Below are positions 1-13,763 of a stretch of 64,000 nt of DNA, piece by piece. How positions within the stretch are numbered: the first letter of the stretch is position 1; each line of letters opens with the position of its first letter. The notes under the pieces were generated by a model. It was not told the origin of the DNA and ran no database searches. It saw nothing but the letters and a program-made list of their open reading frames with translations. Location of the stretch: NCBI GenBank assembly GCA_951802195.1, contig OX637629.1, positions 620,001-684,000 of the forward strand. Reading direction: 5' to 3'. A program made the translations under genes and the position numbers. Source of the DNA: Tausonia pullulans. Its lineage: Eukaryota; Basidiomycota; Tremellomycetes; Cystofilobasidiales; Mrakiaceae.

Positions 1-360
1 GTCTGGCGCCCACGTGGTCTTGTTCTCCACGTCCGGGCGCTTCCTCGAGATCCGCAACGCCTACAGTGGTAAGTTACTAGCTTTCTTCCTGCCAGTCCCT
101 CCCTGTCTTATGCGCTTCGTCGTCGTCGTCCAGGTCGCCTCGAAGAAGTTCTCGAAGGCGTCGGTCTCCGTCTCGTCGGTGACGACCCGTCCCGCAACCT
201 TCTCGGCTCGCGCATCCCCAACGGAAAGATATCCGACTCACTCTTCCAGCTCGTCGAGACAGTCGCGCTGCCCATCAGTGCACGACCACCGATGATGAGC
301 CAGATGACGGACTCGAGCCGGGCGAGCCTGGAGAGCTATCGCATGTCCCGGGTTGGTTGA
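1..360 (+). CDS. C-terminal end of a protein with a possible CNH-type domain (5' part outside window)
   Basis: The frame is open from the left edge. It runs through a short intron (69-133, donor GTAAGT, acceptor CAG) and stops with TGA at 358-360. The visible part is about 98 residues. The segment with VVLFSTSGRFLEIRN followed by a Gly-rich turn and GLRLVGDD resembles the last blades of a citron homology (CNH) domain, as found at the C-terminus of fungal Rho1 GEFs (Rom2 type). The rest is a low-complexity Met/Ser tail. The frame and splice are seen in the sequence. The CNH assignment is a weak family resemblance and could be wrong, since other beta-propeller proteins carry similar blades. The gene is convergent with OLA1, about 215 bases away. 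Confidence 0.45.
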
Positions 361-574
361 TTGCTTGTCAAGACGTCTGCTGTTCCCATCTATCTCCCAT
401 TTGCTTTCTCTATCTCTTTTTCTCTCCACTTGCATGCACCACTCTTCGCTACACCATCCAACACATGAGCCTTTTCCTTGATGAGCGCCGCGCCGTATTC
501 GGAACAAGAGGGGTCCATCCTAGGGGCAATCCTCCTTCCATCTCATCACACCTCCCATAGCCATCATCGGCTGT

Positions 575-2841
575 CTACTGTCCCGCCTTCCAGTAGCAGA
601 TGTCGCCGTCGACGATCTCGTACGTCTTGCCCTGCTGACGCGACTTTCCGGCCGCCTTGACAGCCGCCTCGGTCCCGCACTCCTGGAGGTCGGCGTACGA
701 GAAGATCTCACCACAGACGAACTTCTGCTCGAAGTCCGAGTGGATGACACCGGCCGCGGCGGGGGCCTTGATGCCCTGCTGGACCGTCCAGGCGCGGACC
801 TCGCCGGGACCGCAGGTGAAGTATCGGATGAGGCTGGAAGTGAAAGAAAGAGGGGGGGGGGGGGGTGGGGGGTGGGAGGAGGATCAGCGCTGCTGCTGCG
901 TGTTGCTGTTCAGGCCGCGCGACTCACTTGAGCGAAGCATAACCAGCGGTGGTGATCCGACCGAGACCAGGCGTCGATCCAAGAGCCGTGGCCTTCGCAA
1001 GACCCAACTTCTCCAGCTCCTCACCCTGCTCCTCAAAGGGGAGGACGACGAGGCGCTCCTCGAGGGCGACGGAGAAGGGGAGGAGCTGGTCTCCCGGGTT
1101 GTGCTCGTCGATCCAAGCCTTGATCTTGGGGAGCCACTTGTTCTTCTTGCGGACGTAGTCCCGCTCGGAGAGGTTGACGAGGTAGGTGACGGGCTTGGCG
1201 GTCAGAAGCTGGAGGTCGTTGATGTGCTCGATCTGGAAGGTTGGGGAAGGGCGTCAGTAATGTCTCCTGGCGGAGATGAAGGGTAGACGACTAACCTCCT
1301 TGTTGTTCCAGTTGCCTTTGCGAAGGTCGCGCTTGTCCTCGGAGAGGAACTTGAGAACCTTCTCCATGGTGGACTGGGCGGGAGAGAAAAAGAAAGAAGA
1401 GTGGGTAAGCAAGGAGTCAGACAATGGGAGGGGAGGGGGGACACGTACGAGGACCTCCTTCTTGGCCTTGTCCTGGAGACTGTTTCCGCCGGCACCGCGG
1501 ACGATCTTCTGCTGCTGTGCGATGGCCTTCTCGGTCTGTTGTTCGACAGGAGTGGAGGACCAGGGCGGTCAGGCAATGAAATCGACAGACCAGCATCGCG
1601 GCAACTCGAGGACGACCGCACCCAGTCAATGTCCTTGAGCCGGAGCTCGTTCTGGATGATCTCCATGTCGCGGATCGGGTTGACGTCTCCCTCAACGTGG
1701 ATGACCTCGGCGTCGTCGAACGCACGGACGACCTGGAAGATGGCATCGACGGCGCGGACGTGCGACAGGAAGGCGTTACCGAGACCGGCTCCGGTGGAGG
1801 CACCTGCGAGAGTAAGGTAGGCCACTCGTCAGTCCGGGCGGGAAGGAGGAGCGGATCACGAGCGGCACAAGGATAGGGATAGGGGGACGTACCGGCGGTG
1901 AGACCGGCAATGTCGATGCAAGTGAGGAAGGCGGGGACGACCGACTTGGGCTTGTAAACATCGACGAGCCAGTCGAACCGGGCGTCGGGGACGTTGACAC
2001 GGGCTAAGGGAGCACTCCTTGGTCAGCGAATGCCAGGCAGAGCGAGAGAGAGCAGGAAAACGCACTCTCTTCCGGGTCGCTACGAGAGAGCGCGCGCGTT
2101 CAAGCAGAAGGGGATCAGCTCTCACGCGCCGAGGTTGAAACTGACCGACCGTTCGTCTGTTCGAGCGAGTGAGGCCCCGACGCGGCTGAAGAGCAGAGGG
2201 CTTACATGGTGGCGTAGGGGAAGTTGGCCGACTTTCCAAGGTCTATCGAGGAGGCAAGCGTGAGCAGGGAAGACTGGAAGCTCTCTCCTGGGGACCTTTC
2301 GCAGACGCACCGGACTTGGAAAGGACGTTGCTGGCGGGGAGGGAGGGACGCGGTTAGCCCCAGTATGCAAAGACGACATCATTCCGGCGAGACAACTCAC
2401 AAGAACGACGACTTTCCAACGTTGGGAAGACCTGGAGGGGACGAGAAGGAGAGAGAAACGTCAGCGACTGAGAACCCGCTTGACGTCTGCGTTCGGCGTC
2501 CAAAAGTTCGGGGGCTCACCGACGATACCGATCTTCAAGTTGTTTCCGGGACGACCGAGGATCGTCTTCTTCTCAGCAGCGGCGGCCTTCTTGGGAGGCA
2601 CTGTAGGTGAGGGAACACATGTGTCAGAAGAGGGAGAAGAGAGAGGGAGACAGCGGACAGGAGGAGAGGCAAGGGAGAGCAGAGGCAAGGGAGCAGTGCT
2701 GCCCAACTTACTTTTGGACTTGGGCTTTTTAGGGGGGAAGGAGACAGGGACGGTGGTAGTGAAGGAGCGAGTGAAAGAGCGGGTAGCGGGTGCTGACGGG
2801 TGGAACTGAAAGAGGGCGAACAGAAGAGGGCGTCCGTTCAT
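575..2841 (-). CDS. OLA1: Obg-like ATPase 1 (YchF/OLA1 family), 12 exons with micro-exons
   Basis: OLA1 is a cytosolic TRAFAC-class ATPase that associates with ribosomes and stress pathways. The spliced protein shows the OLA1 N-terminus ([20 protein letters not shown]), the P-loop [22 protein letters not shown], the G3-like [13 protein letters not shown], the NLSE motif in the usual G4 position, and the TGS-domain end ([33 protein letters not shown]). Twelve exons are inferred, including 2712-2841, 2520-2600, 2401-2431, 2311-2330, 2207-2243 and 2066-2079; phases agree across these six. The canonical ATG is split A|TG by the intron at 2601-2711. The exon upstream opens with an in-frame ATG at 2839-2841, adding 43 residues rich in Ser, Thr, Arg and hydrophobics with no acidic residue, so it resembles a mitochondrial presequence. 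Stop is TAG at 575-577. A pyrimidine-rich intron tract lies near 850-870. Confidence 0.93.
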
Positions 2842-3084
2842 ATATGGGTTGCGAGTGAAAAGGCGAGCGGGCGTGGAGACCCACTGCGTTTCGAGGAGTA
2901 GCGTCGACGCGCCGGCGACGACGCATGCACCCACCCACCCTCGCACCACAGACACATGCCGTCTCTCTTTCATCGTGTGTACAGAATGGCGGCATGAAGA
3001 TAGAAGGGAGAAAGAACACCAAGGCCACAGCAAGAGAAACCAGCAAGCATACACACACAACCCTAGCCCTCGCCACCCTTCCCC

Positions 3085-4184
3085 TCACGCAGCAGAGGCC
3101 TTGGCCGCCTCCGCCGTCGGCGTCGTCGAGGTCATGGCAGCACCAGTAGCAGCCGCCATCTTGGCCTTCTTGCGCTTCTTGAGGAGACCTGATAGGGGAG
3201 GAGAAGAGGCCAGACCGCAAGTGGGCGTGATGTCAGCGCGCCAACCCCCGGCGAGAGCGCCACCCGCACGACCACGGCAGAGCTACTTACCCGCACTGAC
3301 GGCGCTCCGGACGTTGTCGTTGATCTCCCGGCTTTGCTCGAGGTACTCCGAGTCGTCAAACTTGTGCTTCTTGCCCGCGAGCGCGACAAGGTCCTCCTTC
3401 GTGAGCTTCGTCAAGGTCGAAGCCGGCGCCGACCGTAGCGGAGGAGACGCCTCCTTGGCCTCGCCATCGCTACCGTCCGAGTTGGAGCTCAATCCAGAGC
3501 CAGAGGGGCCTGCCTCGGCCGAGGCAAGGGTGTCCTTAGCGGCAGCGGCGGATATACCGAGCTGGCGCTCGAGGGTGGCGAGCCGGGCCTTGGTGGCCTC
3601 AGACTTCTCCTTGGCGTGCGAATCGGCGGCATCCAGAAGGTCGGCCATCCTGGTTTGGACGTGAGTCGATAGAGGCCGTCAGTTTGATATCCCATACGCA
3701 TGGGCGAACTAAGGGAGAGAGGACGCCCAGTCGCGTTCAGGTGGCGATGCGAGACGACTGCCCCGCTTCTCCCTCCACCTCGCGACAGCCCTCCATGCAG
3801 ACCAGAGCAAACAAGGACTCACTTCTTGGCCTCCTTGATAGTGCTCAGCCTCCGGCCGGAGAGATCCCGGCAGCTATCGTTGTTGCTCGCCTTCTGGGAG
3901 CTCATCCGTCCTCCCGTGGCCCTCAGCATGGCCCCGAATCCTCCCTTGCCGCCGAGAACGCGGCAGGCGACCTGGAGGTCAAGGTCTGTCGCGCCGGAAG
4001 CGGTGAGCGACCCGATGGTCGCATCGGCGGACGGGATGGAGGACCGGGTGCGGACATAGAGGAGAGGCGAGGACGAGGTCGAGGCGAGGAGCGACGCGAG
4101 AGGCGTCGAGGCAGGGAGCGTGAGGTGTCTCGCAGGGAGCGGGTAGGGGAGGTCGAGATGGACGCGGATGGAGGAGGAGACCAT
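3085..4184 (-). CDS. SDE2: SDE2-like splicing/genome-stability factor with ubiquitin-like N-terminus
   Basis: Three exons (3823-4184, 3291-3649, 3085-3188) give a 274-residue protein whose frame closes exactly. The N-terminal ~75 residues form the ubiquitin-like region. Next comes [18 protein letters not shown], the SDE2 processing site where a deubiquitinase cuts after GG to expose Lys, then [10 protein letters not shown], which is diagnostic of the family. A charged helical stretch, a Ser/Glu-rich linker and [12 protein letters not shown] follow, then the basic end LLKKRKKAK. In fission yeast Sde2 is activated by this cleavage and promotes excision of particular introns; human SDE2 acts in splicing and fork protection. 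This protein is shorter than human SDE2 and I see no SAP domain. It is divergent from RPT2, 260 bases away. Confidence 0.88.
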
Positions 4185-4444
4185 GGTGAGGGAGTAAGGT
4201 ATGGCTGCGTGGGTAGTGGTGGATGGATGGATGGACAGAGGTCGTCAAGGGCTTCGTGGATGAGGCGTCCCAGTGGGAGCAGAGGGACGAGAGAGCAGGG
4301 ACGCGGCCTCCACGCACTCCAACACGCAACGACCATCGTCTCCTTCCTCTCTCTCACCCTCAGCCCTCGACCCTCAACCCTCGACCTCGACTCTCGCTCT
4401 CCACCTCAGCTCATCCCTCACCCTCACACCAGGACCCACACATC

Positions 4445-6545
<2,101 letters not shown>

Positions 6546-6965
6546 GTTGGGCGAGGAGGGGCATGCTCCATGAGGATGACGCTACGACTTGATTCAGCTG
6601 CTTCAAGCGAGGTCGGGAATCAGGGGAAGAAAGAAACTTCCATTTGATAAGCAAAAGGGAATGGGTGAGGGGGGATAAGGTGGATGAGAGAAAGGAGGGA
6701 GAGAAGGGAGGGAGGCTTTGCGTGAAAAGGCAGACAACGGGTTAAAGTAAAGAGGGGTAGAGGGAGAGAGAGAGAGAGAGAGCAAATGCAAGGAGAGCTA
6801 GTTCAACAGAGGGAGAGGGGAAAAGTTGCATGCGAGGATTGATTGGTGGGACAGAGAGAGAGAGAGACGTGGGACGTCGTCGTGAGCGGGAAGGAGAGAG
6901 AGAGGCTGAGAAAAGGACGCAAAAAACCAAGAGAGACATCAATGAGAGAGGGAGGGAGTGGATCT
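6546..6965. other. Convergent intergenic region (3' ends of RPT2 and LOS1)
   Basis: No gene seen. The stretch is purine-rich on the + strand and probably holds the 3' untranslated ends of both flanking genes. It includes the GA dinucleotide run listed separately. Confidence 0.6.
6762..6782. repeat. (GA)n simple repeat
   Basis: A perfect run of GA dinucleotides in the convergent intergenic region, read directly from the sequence. Slippage-prone and probably without coding role. Confidence 0.8.
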
Positions 6966-9900
6966 CTACTGGCGAGCCATCTCGGCGGCCGCCTTGACCG
7001 CGGCCGCTTGGGCATCACGGGCGGATCTGCAGATGAGGGAGAGAGAGATATCAGTGCTGATGCTTGTTTCAACGATGGCAAGCAAGGAGGGCACCCACTT
7101 AATAAAGTCCGTGAGCCACCTCCGGAAACCCTTAGCGTCGAGCGACTGCAGCTGCGTCATGAAGTCCGCGGCCGTCTCGGGCGGGCAGCCGACCGAGGGG
7201 AGATAGCCAGTCTTGAGACGCTCGACAGCCTCCTGGCCCCGGGCGATGAGGATCGACCGGAGAAGGTTGGTAATTTCCGACATGACCTGTACAGCACGCA
7301 AAGACGGTTCAGATATGGGACGGAGAGCAAAAGACGAGAGAGATCACCCACAAGCTGGGTTTGCCCGTCCTTGAGCTTGAACGTTGGGCTCGACGGCACC
7401 TCCAGGCAGAGCGGAAGAACGCGTTCATAGATGTATCCTTCGAACCCCGGGATAACTTGCGTCGACGGCGGTACGATCGCTGAAGGACCCGACCTCGCCT
7501 CTCCGGCGAGCGGGGCAGGAGTCGCCGCCGGGTTGGTCGCCCAAGCGATGACTGCCTTGGCGACGATGCTGAACGCAAGCTTCTGGCAGATTGGGTCCTT
7601 GGACTCGGTCGCGAACGAGAGGACGTTGTTTAGGATGTTCTCGAGTTCGGGCTTGTTCTTGCTCGAGAGGAAGACAGCGTCGAGCTTGGCCGTCATGATG
7701 GACGCGATGAAGCTGAGGTAGGCCGCCCGGAGCTGGCCGTGCTGGAGCTCGTCGTCGGTGCCCGTGACGGGATCGGCAAGCGTTTGGAAGATCTTTTGGA
7801 TGATGGGAAGGATGAGGCCGTCGAGGACGTCAAAGAGAGTGTCCTAAGAGAAAGAGAGTCTTTTTGTTAGCACGGCAACGGTCTCAATCCAAGGTAGGCA
7901 AACAAGGCTACATACCTTGAGCTTGTGCAATATGAGAGAGAGGAAGCCGAGAAACTCGACGAGCTCGCTCGGTTCAAACTGGGCGACGATGGCGTTGACA
8001 AACATGGCGACGTAGTCGAGGATGCGTGTGCTGGTAGTTGAGACAATGCGAGCGAAGGCGAATCGGGACTGGCAAAGGAGAGGGCGTCAGCAGTGCTGCA
8101 CGAAGGAGCGAAAACAAGGGTTGGATGCGGGAACCCACAGCGTCCCTGATAATTTTGTACGTGTTCAACCTCTCCAGGGTGGCAAGGATCGCCTCGGTCG
8201 ACTGCTTCATGACCGAGATCCATAGCGGAGCTTCCATCGCAAGCCCCCGCTCTGTCGGGTCCGGGAAACCGCGGGCGATATTGCCGAGGGCCATGATGGC
8301 GTGATGGACGCTGAGGACCGGCATGAGGTTCACCGGTGAAACGGGCTTTTGAATCTCGCTCGCAATGAGTGAGAGCAGAGGGTTGACGGCCGCCTGGAGA
8401 AGTGCGAGCTGCTGCTGAGGGGCATCGCGGATCATCGAGACGAGGATACCGACGGTCTCGAAGAGGTAGCACTGAGCGTCGAAGCTCTCTGTATTGACGG
8501 TCGTCGCCTTGAGGAGGAGGTCCTCTTCAGGCGACTCGCGCTCGGGCATCGTTGGCTTGATCGCGAGGAGATCCTGCGTGGAAGCGGCCTCCATCAGCGA
8601 CTTGCCCAATGCACGGACGAACAACGACAACCGACTCACCGCCATCGACTCAAGAAGGCCAGGGACGTAGTCGACGGACATGTTGGGCTTGATGTCTTTA
8701 ATGAACTTGTGGAAGAGGTAAAACGCGCGCTCCCGAACTGCGGCCGTTGGATTGTGGATGCCCCGAGCGTCAAGGAGGGCTGCGAGCGTCGGCTGGACAA
8801 CGTCCGGCCGGACGCGGAAGAACTCCGAGTACCTCGTCGCGCACTCGAAGAACTGGAGGGCAACCGCTGGGTGCGGGTAATTGGTGATGCCCGACTGAAC
8901 GCATAGCACAAGAAGCTCGCCCTGGATCGTGAGCGGGAGGGTCGTGTAGTCGACGTCGGGCTTGTACGAGACGGCCGTGCCGTTGGCCGGGGTCACCGAC
9001 TCTGACATCGAGTCCGACTTGTCGCTACCGGAGAAGGAGGCCTTGCGGGCTTGCTTGGACTGGCGGATGAGAGCCTCCACCTCTGGAGGGATCTGGAAGA
9101 AGGCAGCGCGGCCCGAAACTGAGGAGGCACAGACGGTTAGATGAGGCCGACTCCCCTCTTTCTGTGATGCGTGCTCGCTGTAGACTCACCCTTGGTCGCA
9201 GAGTATTCGCTCCAACTGTAGACAAGGAACATAGCGAGCTCGGCCTGCTGCCATGTGATGGCCGAGGCGCCCTGAGCCTGGAAGGTCCGGAGCGTCGAAG
9301 TCACGATACCGGACACCGAGGTAATGAACATCTCTGGGTTAATGTTGGCGATGGCCTCGACGGCCGATTTGAATTGCTGGGACAAGAGCTCATAAGCTAA
9401 GGTCGACTGCACTACCCCCCATGTCACGACTCACCCTCCTCAGGTTTTGGAAGTTGATGATCTCCTCCGGGTCGACGTCGCCGTCCTCCTCACCGAGCCC
9501 CCATTCCTGGTCACGCTCCCAGGCCATCTTTTTAATGATGACCTCGAGGAGGGTCGCGAGGAACGCCTGCTTGCCAGAGTCAAGTGTGAGATCGTCGGCC
9601 TTCTTCATCTTCTTGTTCTGAAAAGAAAAATGGATGTCAGACACGGACGAGCACAGCAACGACAGAGGGCAAAGACTCACCCGCTTGAGAATGTCATCGA
9701 GGAAGCCAAAGACCGCCGTGCTGACGTCGTTCGAGTCGTCGCTAAGAAATTGGATGAACAGCGGGAGTGACTCCTGGAGCATCGCCTCGGCCCGGACCTT
9801 AGTCTTGTCCTCGGCGAGCGCCTCGGGAGCGACCATTTTGCCGAGCTCGACACCGAACGAGTTGAGGAGCTTGGCCATGCGCTCGCGGAAGAGGAGGATC

Positions 9901-11770
9901 TGCTGGTCCGAGGAACCCTGCGCTCGGGTCGAGATCTCAAGCGGAGTGAGTGCCGAGACGATAGACAGGATGGCGAGAAGCTCTATCTTCTCCCCAGGGT
10001 CTTTAAACCCGCGGATGACGATCTTGTTGAGGGCGTCAAGCGCGAAAAGACGGAAAGGGCTATGCGAGCTCTGGAGGAGGCGGTTGAGGAGGTAGAGGGA
10101 ATGAGGTGTGACGGTAAGGGTGATGTCGATCCAGGCTGTTGGGAAGGGCGTCAGCAAGACTTCAGGACCTGAGTCGACTTGATCGAGCCACAGTTGACCA
10201 CCTCGGCTCTCGGTACTCACGAACGTAGCCACCGAACGCGCGAACCGCCCACTCAACGACCTCGGCCCAGCCCTGCCCCTCACCCCCTTCCATCCTGCCG
10301 AGAGCCTCCTCCCAAACGAACGAGACAGCCTCGTGCATAGCCGACGCCTCTCGTTCGCGGACCTCGTCCCTCAGCTTGGCGTCCCGCTCCTGTCGCTCGG
10401 CGGTGTAAGGTCGGGCGCTCTTGAGAAGGGTGTCGTGAACCTCCTCGTTGATCTCGACGAGCGTCCGGAGGATGAGGAGAGTCGTGTGAGGATTGACGGA
10501 CGGCTTCAGCATTGGGAGGAGCAGCTGGAGCATGGTCGGCGTCGTCGCCGGGAGCGGCGGGTATTGGAGGACAGGGTAGAAGCAGATGAAGAGGAGGGCG
10601 AGGGTGTGGGCAACTTTGTTGCGGAGGAGGGATTGTACTGCAGGCGAGCGTACGCCAACGTCAGTCCTCAACTCGTCTACGGCATACAAACGTCAGACTG
10701 AAGTGAGAGCGATGAGGGGCCCAGCCGCCCCTCTCTGTCGCTCCCTCCTTGCTTAGAAAAAGGTCACGCACCTGCCGGGGGGACACCTCCTCCTTCTGCC
10801 GTGCCCTCAACGAACTCGGTCCGGACATAGTCGAGGAAGGCGTCCTGGATCGCCTGTCTTGATTCAGGCGAGAGAGCGTCCGACCTGAGCAGGGGTTGAA
10901 CAGGGGAGGGGACAAAGAGAGGGAGGCAGACAGAAAAGAGACATCAGACGAGCCAGACTCTACAACGAGGGGGATGGGGTAGCCGACGACCTCTACATGC
11001 TGCGAGTTCAGGAGAAGACGTATTGTCGGTTCTCCAAGCAATGTATGGGCTGTATAGAGACCAGAGAGGGCCATAGCAACTGTAGCGTGAGAGCCTTCTC
11101 GAACGCGGAGGAAGGGCCGTTTGAATAGGCGAGTCCACCACGTCTTCGCGTTCTTTGAGACAGACAGGCTCAAAGCCATACACTTGTGAAGCAACAGAGG
11201 ATTTACCTGCTCTTGTCTCCAATGACCTGGTCGACGATTTGCAAGCTAAAGACACGCGCCTCGGGCGAGCACCTCAGGTTGCCGTCCTTCCCAGGCTGGT
11301 CAGGCGCAGGGGAGCCGGCGCCAGCGAGGAAGACGGAGATGCAGAGCTGCATAAGGACAGAATGAGACATGGAAGAGGACGTGAAGTGTAGGGAAGAAGG
11401 ATGTTGCGTCAGTCAATCGGGGTCGGTCGTGTTTGCTGTCTGTCGCATGACACGGCTTGACGAGTCGAGACGCGCGCGCGCTCCCTCGTGACAAGGGTGG
11501 ACGCGCGGACGGATAGGCCGAGCAGAGGAGAGGCGAGCTGTTACGTCTCTGCTGGAGCAGGCAGTATCTCCCTCCATCCCAGCCCGCACGCACACATGCA
11601 CATGCCACTGAGCAAACCCGAGGAAGGGAAGAGACGGCGAAGAGACTCACGGGCCAGTGCTGGTCGGCAGACTGCTGGACGCTTCGGAGAAAGTCGTTCG
11701 CCTGCTGTCGGAGGGAGGCGTCCGGAGAGGAAGCGATGCTGACGGCATAGAGGAACTGCTTCTGATCCAT
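6966..11770 (-). CDS. LOS1: Exportin-T (tRNA exportin, Los1/Xpot), karyopherin-beta family
   Basis: Exportin-T carries mature tRNA out of the nucleus with Ran-GTP. About a dozen exons assemble into a long, helix-rich HEAT-type protein. The start ATG (11768-11770) opens exon 11651-11770, exactly 40 codons beginning MDQKQFLYAVSIASS; 11207-11346, 10772-10884 and later exons follow. Family-like segments include KVAHTLALLFICFYP, LLILRTLVEINEEV, RAFGGYV, AITWQQAELAMFLVYSW, FFRVRPDVVQPTLAALLD, ARGFPDP and, near the end, PLCLEVPSSPTFKLKDGQ. Stop is TAG at 6966-6968. An acidic insert around 9450-9500 reads EEDGDVDPEE. Total length, karyopherin architecture and these segments fit exportin-T better than exportin-1 or exportin-5. 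Some internal exon borders were not checked base by base. Confidence 0.85.
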
Positions 11771-12388
11771 GGCTGGACGCGATGGAGGTGAAGGAGGTGA
11801 GGTCGAGTGCGGGTGGAAGGAGATGGTGACGGTTGAGGGCGAAAAGGACGGTTGGCGGTCGACCAAGGGCAGAGAAACGGGCGCTGAGTAGAGCAAGCTG
11901 GTCGCGTGGCGCCAGCCCCCACCATCGCGACCATACGCATGTGAGTGGCTTCCACGCAGGTCGAAATCAGAAGTATCCTCCCTTCGCCCATGTGCTCTAC
12001 TTCCTTGTCGATCCCGGAGGAGCCTTCTGGGGAGAGAGCAGCACGCGCTTGAAATATCAAGGTCCAAGCGCACAAGGCCTCGACGCGCTTGCCTTCGGCC
12101 AGTGGTAAGCCGCAGGACATTGCCACCATCGCCACCATCGCCCCAGCATCACCCAGTAGTGCTTGAATTGGTACCCCGATTCCTCATGTGAGAGAGAGCA
12201 CGATTCCATGACGATATGTCACGTGTCGAGTCTCCAAAGTCGTCGTCCTGTCGGGCTGCCTGTAGGTTGTCACCCTGTGCACCCCAGAGGGAGGCTGGGG
12301 CCAGCCCTTCTTTCCCGGCCGGTCCCGTCCAGCCCTCAACCACCACATACCAACAACTCAACCCCCCACCGTCCTCTTCCTCTTCTCC
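11771..12388. promoter_or_regulatory. Divergent intergenic region between LOS1 and a GPI-protein gene
   Basis: About 620 bases with no supported gene. It must contain the promoters of both flanking genes, which are transcribed outward. No specific element could be assigned. The short open frames here have no coding features. Confidence 0.5.
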
Positions 12389-13763
12389 ATGACACCGTCC
12401 GGCTCATCTTTTGCCGCCCGCCTCGGTACAGCGCTTCTTGTCTTAACAGTGACCGCCGCCGCCCAGCCCTTTGAGCCGCTGTCACCCCGCGCAGATGCCT
12501 TGGGCTACACAGACCCCAAGGCTGGAGGAGGCAGCATGCTCACCGTGAGTCGTAGCCAGCTGACCGTCCCAAGAACGGCATTGACCACACCCACCTCCCA
12601 GATTGTCCCGGACACATACCCGGCCGGCCTTGGCGAGCCCCTCAACTTGATCCTCTCGTCCGACTCGGACGCCGCCGTTCTCGCCAACACGGCCGACAAC
12701 GGCGGATTTCTCAATTACGCCCTCAGCTTGAATTTTGGCAGCGAGTGTAGTCAGCCTCAACCAGGGACGGGGCAGCAGGCAAACCTTGGAGACGGCGCTG
12801 GCCCGAGTACGCGAGCATCACTCTCTGTCTTCTCCTTAATCTGATCTCATATCCCCCTCCCCAACGCACACCAGCGTACTATCTTGCGACGATACGCGAT
12901 AACTTTGGAACGCTCCTGGGAGCATGCAAGGAGAGCATCACCGGTGGCAACCACTTCCGGTATTGGAAGCAGAGCTCAGGGGCCGTCTTCATCGCGTCAG
13001 TGGCACTAAGCGCTCTCTTTCTCTTTGACATATGAACTGTTGATGATCAACTGCTGATAGATTCAATTGATGGATGGCACCGACAACTAGTGCGTCGATG
13101 GAGTTGCCCGCCGCTCGTCAGCCCCCCCCCCCCCCTCCTCTCTTCATTCCCTCCTTTCTATACCTGCTGATCCCGACCCCTCCAACCACCATATAGAGCA
13201 GCACGACATCATGCCAGACGGCTACAACCGCGGTCGGGACGATGTCGTCTCTCGCGCCGCCGGCAACGTCACACTCCCTTCCCCCATCTCGGCGGGCGCG
13301 ACACTCAGCGGGTCGACGTCTTACGCAGGCTGGACTTATACGACGGACGTGGCGTATGTTTCTGGACTTCTCAACAATACGTCTGGTACGTTTTCCTTCT
13401 CTCCTCGGTGCTACGCGCATTGTTGACATCGTTCCTCTCCCTTAGATGGCATCAACCACGCCGGAAGCGTCGCCGTCAATGGCTCGACGGCCATCGACGG
13501 TCTCGTTGCCGTCCTGACCGTCAAAATCACCAGCGCCGGGTCGAAGGCCTCGACAGCCTCTGGGTCCTCAAGCTCTGAGAAGAGGTGCGTCGTCGTCGTC
13601 CCCTCCTTCTTTTCCGCCCTCCTCGGATGAATTGCTCGCTGACACACAGACCGACGAACCGCTCTGTTGCAGCGCGGCGACCCAGACCCTCTCCACCTCC
13701 TCCGCCCTCACCACACTAAGCTTCCTCCTCGCGGGGGGCGCAGTGGCGGCTCTCGCGTGGTAA
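12389..13763 (+). CDS. Secreted, probably GPI-anchored fungal surface protein
   Basis: Start ATG at 12389 gives a signal peptide (Arg followed by LGTALLVLTVTAAA). Exons are joined across short introns, including an exon of only 26 nt (13091-13116) required to keep the frame: FIA joins ASMELPAA, which joins QQHDIMPDGYNRGRD. The middle is an Asn/Ser/Thr-rich extracellular-type domain with SITGGNHFRYW and YTTDVAYVSGLLNNTS. The last exon, entered at the CAG before position 13675, is Ser/Thr-rich and ends in a hydrophobic tail (LSFLLAGGAVAALAW, then TAA at 13761-13763), as expected of a GPI attachment signal. Similar basidiomycete secreted proteins exist, but I know of no function. An intron begins with a run of 14 C beside its donor (13121 onward). 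Confidence 0.75.

Noticed and set aside
13037-13095. Apparent exon beginning at the AG at 13060 in the GPI-protein gene
   Set aside because: Using that acceptor puts a TGA in frame; the TAG acceptor at 13088-13090 gives the conserved continuation.
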